Assembly: GCA_000746585.2 (NCBI GenBank)
Contig: CP009217.2
Location: 558,001 to 622,000 of the forward strand
DNA from: Rickettsiales bacterium Ac37b
GTDB taxonomy: Bacteria > Pseudomonadota > Alphaproteobacteria > Rickettsiales > Arcanibacteraceae
Length of the DNA: 64,000 bases
Direction: 5' to 3'
Shown here piece by piece: positions 56,270 through 64,000 of this stretch. Within the stretch, counting starts at the first letter, position 1. Each line of letters begins with the position of its first letter. The position numbers were made by a program, and so were the translations under genes. Below the pieces are notes generated by a model. The model was not told the DNA's origin. It worked only from the letters and a program-made list of their open reading frames with translations, and did not search any database.

Positions 56270-57082
56270 TCAAACACCTATAATAAATATACCCAATCTC
56301 TTAGCAAGAATTTTTGTAGCTTCAAGGTTTGCAATCAATGAATTACCCGCTTCTAAAGCTATTCCCGCCATATTAGCATCATATATTAATTGGACTGTAT
56401 TTGGACCAATAGTTGGAAGGTCTACCCGCTGATCCTGAATAGATTTTTTCATCTTTACTAATATACCGGCGCGCCCTTCTTCACGTTTTAAATCTTTACA
56501 TCGCTGAATAAGAGCGTCAGTACCTTCTACAGCCTCTACACCTAAAATTAAATTATTTTCTACTATTACCGCTTGACCAATATCTAAGACTTCCATTGTG
56601 CGCAAAACATTTATACCTACCTCAATATCTTCTAAATCCTGATCTGTTGGAGCAATACTACCTACCAAACCCTTAGGAGTAACTAATTCAGGTAATAATG
56701 TATTAGGTGCAATAACTGAAAAATTTTCTTCCTCTAAAAAGGTAGTAATTACACGTAACAACGCATCATCACCATAAATTTTAGCTTTAGCAAGTCTTGC
56801 TACCAATTTCATTCCTACACTATCAAGCTTAAACATGGATAATGCCGGACGCTTTATCTTTCCTACTAAAACTATTTTATTTACCTTAGCATCTTTAAGA
56901 ATATTTAAAATCTGACCTACTTTGCCTATATCTTGCCATGTATGTTCTATTTCATCAGATAATTCTAACTCAGCCTCACCTTTAAGCGCCACTACAAAAA
57001 ATTTACGATTATTAGCCTGCAAATACCTTAAAATTTCTTTAGGCAATGTACCACCACCAGCTATTATACCTATCTTTTCCAT
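56270..57082 (-). CDS. lpxI: UDP-2,3-diacylglucosamine pyrophosphatase LpxI
   Basis: 270 residues. Hydrolyses UDP-2,3-diacylglucosamine to lipid X in lipid A synthesis; LpxI replaces LpxH in alphaproteobacteria. GIIAGGGTLPKEILRYLQAN opens the protein; GDDALLRVITTFLEEENF, APTDQDLEDI, and GVEAVEGTDALIQRC with KMKKSIQDQRVDLPTIGPNT are family motifs. It follows lpxA by one nt in lpxD-fabZ-lpxA-lpxI. Confidence 0.95.
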   Translation of the reverse strand: MEKIGIIAGGGTLPKEILRYLQANNRKFFVVALKGEAELELSDEIEHTWQDIGKVGQILNILKDAKVNKIVLVGKIKRPALSMFKLDSVGMKLVARLAKAKIYGDDALLRVITTFLEEENFSVIAPNTLLPELVTPKGLVGSIAPTDQDLEDIEVGINVLRTMEVLDIGQAVIVENNLILGVEAVEGTDALIQRCKDLKREEGRAGILVKMKKSIQDQRVDLPTIGPNTVQLIYDANMAGIALEAGNSLIANLEATKILAKRLGIFIIGV

Positions 57083-57083
57083 A

Positions 57084-57881
57084 TTATAATTTTGGTTTAC
57101 ATATAGAACGTGCCGTATTTTGTAAAAGAAAATCTATCATAACCATCACATTAGCATTATCTTTATATTTCTCAGCTGCTATCTTCAATTTATTAGCAAA
57201 TGTACTGCTATCTTTGTGCAGAAATAATTCTTCATATACATTTTGAATAGATGAGATAGTTTCATTATCATAATTACGTCTTCTAAGACCAACAATATTT
57301 ATACCAGATAAATATGCTCTTTCGTTTAATGCAATACCATAGGGTATAACATCACTTTCAATAGATGCCATACCTCCAATCATAGCATGCGCACCTATCC
57401 TTACAAATTGGTGAACTGCACTAAGTCCCCCCAGTATTGCATAATCACCTATTACTACATGACCGCCAAGCGTCACATTATTAACCAAAATTACATTATC
57501 ACCTATAATGCAATCATGCGCTACATGACAAGACACCATTAATAAACAGTTATTCCCAATAACCGTTTTCATTATTCCCCCTACTGTCCCAGGATTAATA
57601 GTTACATGTTCACGTATAATATTATTTGAACCTATAATAACTCGAGATGTTTCACCTTTATATTTTTTATCCTGCGGTATATGTCCTATTGACGCAAAAG
57701 GGAAAATTTCTGTATTATCACCAATCTCAGTATGTCCTTCTATCACTACATGTGATTTCAGTACAACATTTTCTCCTAATTTGACATTCTTGCCTACTAT
57801 AGAATAAGGCCCTACATATACGTTATTTGCAAGTTCAGCACCTGGATAAATAATCGCAGTAGGATGTATATTATTACTCAT
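57084..57881 (-). CDS. lpxA: acyl-ACP--UDP-N-acetylglucosamine O-acyltransferase
   Basis: 265 residues, first step of lipid A synthesis. Left-handed beta-helix hexapeptide repeats (HPTAIIYPGAELANNVYVGP, IIGDNVILVNNVTLGGHVVI) with the catalytic His in CHVAHDCIIGDN. The C-terminal helical domain is present (GLRRRNYDNETISSIQ). Overlaps fabZ by four nt. Confidence 0.97.
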   Translation of the reverse strand: MSNNIHPTAIIYPGAELANNVYVGPYSIVGKNVKLGENVVLKSHVVIEGHTEIGDNTEIFPFASIGHIPQDKKYKGETSRVIIGSNNIIREHVTINPGTVGGIMKTVIGNNCLLMVSCHVAHDCIIGDNVILVNNVTLGGHVVIGDYAILGGLSAVHQFVRIGAHAMIGGMASIESDVIPYGIALNERAYLSGINIVGLRRRNYDNETISSIQNVYEELFLHKDSSTFANKLKIAAEKYKDNANVMVMIDFLLQNTARSICKPKL

Positions 57882-58327
57882 TCTCTATCCATAATCATTG
57901 CTGTAAACGTAGCTTCTGCAACCTTTGAATCTTCAACCATTGCTTCTGCATTAAATCGCCACACTTTTCCACGATTACGATCTTTTGTAACACGTATATA
58001 CATGGTATCGCCTGGCACTACCGTTTTACGAAATCTTGCTTCTTCAATTGACATAAAATATACAAGTTTATTTTCAGCTTCATCACCTAAAGTATCTACT
58101 ACCAAAACAGCTGAGGTCTGGGCCATAGCTTCTATAATTAATACTCCAGGCATAATTGGTTTCTCAGGAAAATGACCAAGAAAATGTGGTTCATTAAAGG
58201 TAACATTTTTTATACCTAATGCATATTGGTCTGGCACTAACTCAATTACCTTATCAATAAGCAAAAAAGGATATCGATGCGGTATCATTTTCAATATTTG
58301 CTCAATATTAATGATCTTATTAGGCAT
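57878..58327 (-). CDS. fabZ: 3-hydroxyacyl-ACP dehydratase FabZ
   Basis: 149 residues, hot-dog fold. Catalytic His in [20 protein letters not shown] and Glu in the same stretch; [13 protein letters not shown] is the N-terminal signature. Competes with LpxA and LpxD for hydroxyacyl-ACP, which explains its place in the lpx operon. Overlaps lpxD by eight nt. Confidence 0.97.
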   Translation of the reverse strand: MPNKIINIEQILKMIPHRYPFLLIDKVIELVPDQYALGIKNVTFNEPHFLGHFPEKPIMPGVLIIEAMAQTSAVLVVDTLGDEAENKLVYFMSIEEARFRKTVVPGDTMYIRVTKDRNRGKVWRFNAEAMVEDSKVAEATFTAMIMDRE

Positions 58328-59411
58328 TTTGTTTACTCTCTTGTAATTTAATTAATTTTCTTAAAATACTTGTTTGGCGATGCCATTGCTTAATAGGTAT
58401 TGCCGGATATCCTCCAACTATTGTCCCTTGTTCTACATCTCGAATCACTCCACTTTGAGCCGCTATTTGCGACATAGCTCCTATATTAAGGTGCCCAGAA
58501 ATACCTACCTGTCCTCCTACCAGCACAAAATCCCCTAATTTAGTACTACCTGCTATCCCTACTTGTGCTACTATCACACACCCTTTGCCAAGCTCTACAT
58601 TATGCCCAATTTGTACTAAATTATCAATCATACAATGATTTCCTATCACAGTATCATGACCCGACCCTCTATCTATACAGCTATTAGAACCTATTTCTAC
58701 ATGATCTCCTATAATAACCCTACCTAATTGTGGAATTTTATAATGCCCTAACTTATCACTTGCAAAACCAAAACCATCTTGACCAATCCTAACTCCTGTA
58801 TGTATTATCACATCATCACCTATTATAGCATATAAAATAGTTGTAAGCGGACCTATACTACAATTATTACCAATGGTTACTCCTCTTCCAATGACAGTAT
58901 TTGCACCTATAGTACAATTATCACCAATCACAACATTGCTACCAACTACGACACCGTGCTCAATACGAGTGTTAATTCCTATAATTGCAGTATTATCAAT
59001 TTGGGCAGAAGATGCTCTATAATAATCTGCACTCTGTTTGAATTCAAACAGTGGCGAGGTATTATTATAACTCTTAACTTGATTTGGATAAAAAGCAGCT
59101 GAGGTAAGAGCATAAGATTTATATGGATTATCAGAACATAATAATATCATATCTTTTGGAGCATGATTGATATATTTTCTTTCTATAAAACACGCAGCAG
59201 CTTTGCTATATGATAATATATTTAGATATTTAGTATTATTTAAAACAGTAATATGTGTAGAATCAGCTAATTCTAAAGGTGCAACGCCACCTATTAATTG
59301 AGCCATATCTATCTTCTTATTTGATTCATTATATACTTTTGCTCCTGATATTCTCTCAATTTCACCTAACGAAAATGGTCCACAATTATCAAAAAAAATA
59401 GGATCTACCAT
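58320..59411 (-). CDS. lpxD: UDP-3-O-acylglucosamine N-acyltransferase
   Basis: 363 residues, third step of lipid A synthesis. N-terminal uridine-binding domain ([20 protein letters not shown]), then a long run of hexapeptide repeats ([20 protein letters not shown]) with the catalytic His region [15 protein letters not shown], and the C-terminal [14 protein letters not shown]. First gene of the operon. Confidence 0.96.
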   Translation of the reverse strand: MVDPIFFDNCGPFSLGEIERISGAKVYNESNKKIDMAQLIGGVAPLELADSTHITVLNNTKYLNILSYSKAAACFIERKYINHAPKDMILLCSDNPYKSYALTSAAFYPNQVKSYNNTSPLFEFKQSADYYRASSAQIDNTAIIGINTRIEHGVVVGSNVVIGDNCTIGANTVIGRGVTIGNNCSIGPLTTILYAIIGDDVIIHTGVRIGQDGFGFASDKLGHYKIPQLGRVIIGDHVEIGSNSCIDRGSGHDTVIGNHCMIDNLVQIGHNVELGKGCVIVAQVGIAGSTKLGDFVLVGGQVGISGHLNIGAMSQIAAQSGVIRDVEQGTIVGGYPAIPIKQWHRQTSILRKLIKLQESKQNA

Positions 59412-59716
59412 AGCTTTCCTTTTTTAACTTTTCATCATTATATATAGTAAATTAAGTAAATTTAGGACTAGACGCTATAAGCGAAGCCTACAAATAGTAG
59501 GAGAGCCTTGAGCTAACTGCGTACTGATTCAAATCAACTTACTATTGAGCACACTATATAACGAATCTTCAATATATTCTACTATATTTAATTAATATTT
59601 GTTTTGATGTCATTATTTGTACGAAAATTTTTATACATTACTATAAAATTTGATTGGATATAAATTCTTCTTGTTCTATATTAGTAGAAGATAATTAAGA
59701 AAGGAATAAAAATTAT
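59412..59716. repeat. intergenic region with MITE-like element (copy C, 59443-59546)
   Basis: The element runs from TATAGTAAATTAAGTAAAT to CAACTTACTATT and contains GAAGCCTACAAATAGTAGG. It lies between divergent lpxD and thyX; the rest, up to a weak AAGGA ahead of thyX, shows no gene. Confidence 0.72.
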
Positions 59717-60646
59717 ATGACTATGGCTCCTAAAACACATGATCTTTTTGAAACAGAAATAAATTCAACAATTCGTGCCACTTCAGCATCTTTAGAAAAA
59801 ATTTTATACCAAACTCTACCTGTCTTAGATCATGGTTTTATTAGAGTAATAGATTACATGGGCAACGATGCTGCAATAACTCAAGCTGCTCGTATTTCTT
59901 ATGGAAAAGGTACTAAAAAAATCAATGAAGATACAGGGCTTATACGTTATTTAATGAGGCATAAACATACCAGCCCTTTTGAAATGTGCGAAATAAAATT
60001 CCACATTAAACTACCTATTTTTATAGCACGCCAATGGATTAGACATCGTACAGCAAATGTTAATGAATATTCAGCTCGCTATTCTATTTTATCAAAAGAG
60101 TTTTATCTTCCCTCTCCAGAAAATATTGCTCCTCAATCTACTACTAATAAGCAAGGAAGAAGTGATGATAAATTAACTCCAGAACAAACTCAATATATTT
60201 TAAATATATTAAAAACTGATGCAGAAATGTGTTATGCGCATTATCAAGAATTACTGAATGAAGATGAACAAGGTAATATTATTGATCCAGATAAAGTCGG
60301 ACTGTCACGAGAATTAGCACGCATGAACCTAAATCTCAATTTTTATACAGAATGGTACTGGAAAATTGATTTATATAATTTATTACATTTTTTATCATTA
60401 CGCGCAGATAACCACGCTCAATATGAAATTAGAGCCTATGCTGTGGCTATCTTAAACCTAGTTAAAGATTGGGTGCCTATTACATATGAAGCATTTATGG
60501 AATATAACGTACATGGAGTAAACGTTTCTTGTTCTGGCCTCAATACTATAAAAGCAATGTTAAAAGGTGAAAAGCCTACTCAAGAAACTAGTAATATGAG
60601 CAAACGCGAATGGAATGAATTAATGCAGTTACTAGAACTTAATTAG
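59717..60646 (+). CDS. thyX: flavin-dependent thymidylate synthase
   Basis: 309 residues. The ThyX motif lies at about 109-121 in [15 protein letters not shown] (consensus RHRxxSxNExSxR with Ala for one Ser). Makes dTMP from dUMP with FAD and methylene-THF; replaces ThyA, as in Rickettsiales. [20 protein letters not shown] precedes it. A second Met two codons in is an alternative start. Confidence 0.96.
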   Translation: MTMAPKTHDLFETEINSTIRATSASLEKILYQTLPVLDHGFIRVIDYMGNDAAITQAARISYGKGTKKINEDTGLIRYLMRHKHTSPFEMCEIKFHIKLPIFIARQWIRHRTANVNEYSARYSILSKEFYLPSPENIAPQSTTNKQGRSDDKLTPEQTQYILNILKTDAEMCYAHYQELLNEDEQGNIIDPDKVGLSRELARMNLNLNFYTEWYWKIDLYNLLHFLSLRADNHAQYEIRAYAVAILNLVKDWVPITYEAFMEYNVHGVNVSCSGLNTIKAMLKGEKPTQETSNMSKREWNELMQLLELN

Positions 60647-60719
60647 GCACAGTGAACCCAGTTTTCATTGATGTAGGATAAATAGAGCGAAGAGTAACGC
60701 GCTAATTCGAATGTTTTTA
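60647..60719. repeat. partial dispersed element
   Basis: GAGCGAAGAGTAACGCGC and the ending AATTCGAATGTTTTTACTATA resemble the right ends of the elements at 31982 and 19495. Only a remnant lies between converging thyX and gltX. Confidence 0.45.
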
Positions 60720-62126
60720 CTATAATTTTTGCTTTATAGCCAGCTGCAACCTTTCTAAGGATGCAGCCTTACCTAAGATAGACATAATTTCAAAAACACT
60801 TGGCGATGTAGTAGAACCAGTTAGTGCAACTCTTATAATCTGCGCTATATCGCCTAATTTAATATTCAAATTGCTTGCGTAATCTTTAATAACATTATGC
60901 AAATTCTCTTCTGCCCACAGATCTATATTTTGTAACATTCCTGTTAATTGATTTAATAAAATTTTAGCATCTTCAGTCATAATTTGTGCTGCTTTTTCAG
61001 AATACTGTAGCGGCAAGTCTGCAACATAAAAAAACGCATTATCAGCAAGTTCATTAAGATTTTTTGCTCTAATTTTTAATCCATTCATAGCAAGTTCTAA
61101 CGTAGATATCTTGTCACAATTTAATGCATATCCTAATTTTTCTTCTAAAGATGCTTGAATAAATTCTATAAGCTTAATATTTTCACTATTCTTTAGATAA
61201 TGAGCATTAATATTATCTAACTTTTTAAGATCAAGCCTAGCAGGAGACTGACCTATAGATTCTAGATTAAACCACTCTATTGCTTGCAGAGTAGAAATAA
61301 TTTCATCATTACCATGACTCCATCCAAGACGTAATAAATAATTTCTTAAGGCTTCTGGTATATACCCCATGTCACGATAAGCTTCTACACCTAATGCTCC
61401 ATGACGCTTAGATAATTTACTACCATCAGGACCATGTATAAGGGGAATATGCGCAAAAGTGGGGGAATTCCATCCTAAAGCCTGATATAAAACTTCTTGA
61501 CGCGATGCATTAGTTAAATGATCATCACCTCGTATGATATGAGTAATTCCCATATCGTGATCATCCACTACTACAGCAAACATATAAGTAGGAGTACCAT
61601 CTGATCTAACCAGAATCATATCGTCTAGCTCACTATTTTCAGTAATGATTTGTCCCTGTACCTTATCATTAATAACGATCCTACCTTCCTTAGCTACCTT
61701 TAGCCTAATCGCAGGATTTATACCTTCAGGTGCTTCACTTGGATCACGATCTCTCCACCGACCATCATACCTAAATTGCTTACCTAATTTAGCAGTTTCA
61801 TCACGTAATATACTCAATTCTTCTGGTGTCATATAACAATAATACGCTTTACCTTCTGCAATTAGGGTATGCGCTACTTCTAAATGACGATTAATACGAG
61901 AAGATTGATAAATTACATCTCCATCCCAAGACAATCCAAGCCACGATAATCCTTCTAGTATTGCCTCTATAGCTTGTTTGGAATTACGCTCTTGATCAGT
62001 ATCTTCAATACGTAATAAAAACTTACCATTATTATGCTTGGCAAAAAGATAATTAAATAATGCAGTCCTAGCCCCACCTATATGTAAAAAACCAGTAGGA
62101 GATGGAGCAAATCTAGTAACTACCAT
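60720..62126 (-). CDS. gltX: glutamyl-tRNA synthetase
   Basis: 468 residues, class I. RFAPSPTGFLHIGGARTALF (5-24) carries the HIGH motif and GSKLSKRHGALGV the KMSKS loop. DTDQERN and GDDHLTNASRQEVLYQALGW are further signatures. Many alphaproteobacteria have two GltX; only this one is in the window, and it may also charge tRNA-Gln for GatCAB. Confidence 0.96.
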   Translation of the reverse strand: MVVTRFAPSPTGFLHIGGARTALFNYLFAKHNNGKFLLRIEDTDQERNSKQAIEAILEGLSWLGLSWDGDVIYQSSRINRHLEVAHTLIAEGKAYYCYMTPEELSILRDETAKLGKQFRYDGRWRDRDPSEAPEGINPAIRLKVAKEGRIVINDKVQGQIITENSELDDMILVRSDGTPTYMFAVVVDDHDMGITHIIRGDDHLTNASRQEVLYQALGWNSPTFAHIPLIHGPDGSKLSKRHGALGVEAYRDMGYIPEALRNYLLRLGWSHGNDEIISTLQAIEWFNLESIGQSPARLDLKKLDNINAHYLKNSENIKLIEFIQASLEEKLGYALNCDKISTLELAMNGLKIRAKNLNELADNAFFYVADLPLQYSEKAAQIMTEDAKILLNQLTGMLQNIDLWAEENLHNVIKDYASNLNIKLGDIAQIIRVALTGSTTSPSVFEIMSILGKAASLERLQLAIKQKL

Positions 62127-62172
62127 TCATTCTCCCTAAAATCTCTTTTGCATTGAAAGTAAGTATAAAACT

Positions 62173-62730
62173 TTAGACGTTATTATTCTGTTTATCTTTT
62201 TGTATACTTGCATCCAATTTTGCATGTTCAATTGCTTTATTTAATTCAATTTGAGTACATAATCCAAGTAATACAGGATCACGAGGTTTAATATTACTAA
62301 TATTCCAATGCTCTTTGTTACGTATTGACGAAATTGTACTTTTGGTAGTACCAATTAATTTACATATTTGTGAATCCTGCATTTCAGGACAATTTTTTAA
62401 AAACCAAGCAATAGCATCCGGTTTATCTTGTCTCCTTGCAACTGGTATATAACGCGGTGTTTTCTTTTTACTACCTTTTAGATACTGATCTCTTACTATT
62501 AATTTTAAACGAGCATTTTCATCTTGCTCACAACGTCTTATTTCTTCTAACGTTAATTGACCTTCTAATATAGGATTCCAACCTATGATATTCTGTGCTA
62601 CCTCACCATCTGCTATAGTCTTAATTTCCAAAATATGCATATTACAAAATTCAGCTATTTGCTCAAATGTTAAAGCTGTATTTTCAATAAGCCATACAGC
62701 AGTAGCTTTAGGCATTAGAGGTAAATTCAT
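62173..62730 (-). CDS. trcR: TrcR-type transcription-associated regulator (DUF1013)
   Basis: 185 residues. MPKATAVWLIENTALTFEQI, EGQLTLEEIRRCEQDE, TPRYIPVARRQDKPDAIAWF and LIGTTKSTISSIRNKEHWN are DUF1013 signatures, with a helix-turn-helix in the C-terminal half. Named TrcR in alphaproteobacteria for association with RNA polymerase. I use ATG 62730, with GAGGAG four nt upstream; the longer frame from 62742 lacks a site. Confidence 0.88.
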   Translation of the reverse strand: MNLPLMPKATAVWLIENTALTFEQIAEFCNMHILEIKTIADGEVAQNIIGWNPILEGQLTLEEIRRCEQDENARLKLIVRDQYLKGSKKKTPRYIPVARRQDKPDAIAWFLKNCPEMQDSQICKLIGTTKSTISSIRNKEHWNISNIKPRDPVLLGLCTQIELNKAIEHAKLDASIQKDKQNNNV

Positions 62731-62878
62731 TATACTCCTCAATTACTATTAATATACTAAAATTAAATTTATACCCTTAATTACAACAAATTCTTATTCA
62801 TTACCAAAATATAAATATGCTATAATATATGTACCATACTTGAAATAATAAGGTTTTAATATTTGTTTTAGAGCTATT

Positions 62879-63289
62879 TTAATGTAAATTCACCCTTTCT
62901 AATATTGCTTGAAATACAGAAACCTTTGCCTTTAACTCCAAAATCTCTTCATCAGACTCACTAATTGCTATAGCCTTATTTAGATCATTAACGTGATTTA
63001 TTATATCACTCTTGTCTAACTTATCTGTATCCACGGCATTTTCAACTAATACTACACAATGATCATTGTATATTTCTGCAAATCCTTCTGATATAAAAAT
63101 ATTATTACTTATATTATCCCCATGATAAGTGATTAACAACCCAGGCCTCACTGTAGATATAAGAGATATATGGCCAGGCAATATTCCTAAATCCCCTTCT
63201 GTTCCTGGTATTACAGCCATATCAACTTCATGTGAGAATATTTTCCCCTCAGGAGTAATTATTTCTAAATTTAACTTCTTATCTGACAT
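62879..63289 (-). CDS. atpC: ATP synthase epsilon subunit
   Basis: 136 residues. LNLEIITPEGKIFSHEVDMA, IPGTEGDLGILPGHISLIST and FISEGFAEIYNDHCVVLVEN form the beta sandwich; the C-terminal helical pair is present. It follows atpD by three nt. Confidence 0.95.
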   Translation of the reverse strand: MSDKKLNLEIITPEGKIFSHEVDMAVIPGTEGDLGILPGHISLISTVRPGLLITYHGDNISNNIFISEGFAEIYNDHCVVLVENAVDTDKLDKSDIINHVNDLNKAIAISESDEEILELKAKVSVFQAILERVNLH

Positions 63290-63292
63290 ATA

Positions 63293-64000
<708 letters not shown>

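Noticed and set aside
56208-56432. 74-codon plus-strand frame before lpxI
   Set aside because: Most of it is the antisense shadow of the lpxI C terminus.

Overview
The window is AT-rich, densely coded and reads as the chromosome of an obligate intracellular alphaproteobacterium of the order Rickettsiales. The evidence is gene content: class I lysyl-tRNA synthetase, a ValRS of about 820 residues with an HMGH signature, GapR and TrcR (DUF1013), ThyX, separate b and b' ATP synthase subunits, COQ7 and COQ9, fused IspDF, Mrp-type antiporter pieces, many palindromic intergenic repeats and eukaryote-like proteins. I cannot name the genus from sequence alone. TGA is a normal stop here.

Layout. 1-7 kb: miaB (cut by the window edge), a Fur-family regulator, gapR, a CinA-like protein, map, radC and a large pentapeptide-repeat membrane protein. 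7-17 kb: tRNA-Leu, an SLC1-type transporter overlapping an ATP-grasp ligase, murD, addA, a SixA-like phosphatase and lpxK. 17-19 kb: an intact IS481 element beside an unknown protein with two basic patches. 19-24 kb: hemW, nusB and a large AsmA/YhdP-like protein. 24.7-27.5 kb: two paralogous proteins; one carries a polyproline tract, a WH2 motif, a connector motif and a Trp-containing acidic patch, the layout of WASP/RickA actin nucleation promoters. 27.7-33.6 kb: two identical 937-bp IS630 copies flank ugd, galU, rpmG and rpsP, and the second copy splits a gene. 33.7-45.5 kb: a DMT transporter, valS, atpHAG, a TrpD-like protein, ispDF and atpI-B-E-F'-F. 45.7-54.3 kb: a GST, rpsU, coq9, lysS, dsbB-coq7, an SMR transporter, tRNA-Phe, then mlaA-mlaC followed by five Mrp antiporter genes. 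54.8-56 kb: a frameshifted RAP-domain protein. 56-64 kb: lpxD-fabZ-lpxA-lpxI, thyX, gltX, trcR and atpDC (cut by the window edge).

How the genes fit together. Housekeeping genes serve lipid A (lpxD, fabZ, lpxA, lpxI, lpxK), outer-membrane lipid transport (mlaA, mlaC, AsmA-like), ubiquinone (coq7, coq9), isoprenoids (ispDF) and respiration (ATP synthase in three separate clusters, Mrp antiporter). The accessory layer looks host-directed: the WASP-like protein and its paralogue, the pentapeptide-repeat protein, the RAP protein and the basic-patch protein.

Mobile DNA. Besides the two insertion sequence types there are at least ten intergenic elements of about 100 bp. Many of their ends resemble the IS630 inverted repeats, so they look like non-autonomous passengers of that family. 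I saw no CRISPR array, prophage, rRNA or replication origin.
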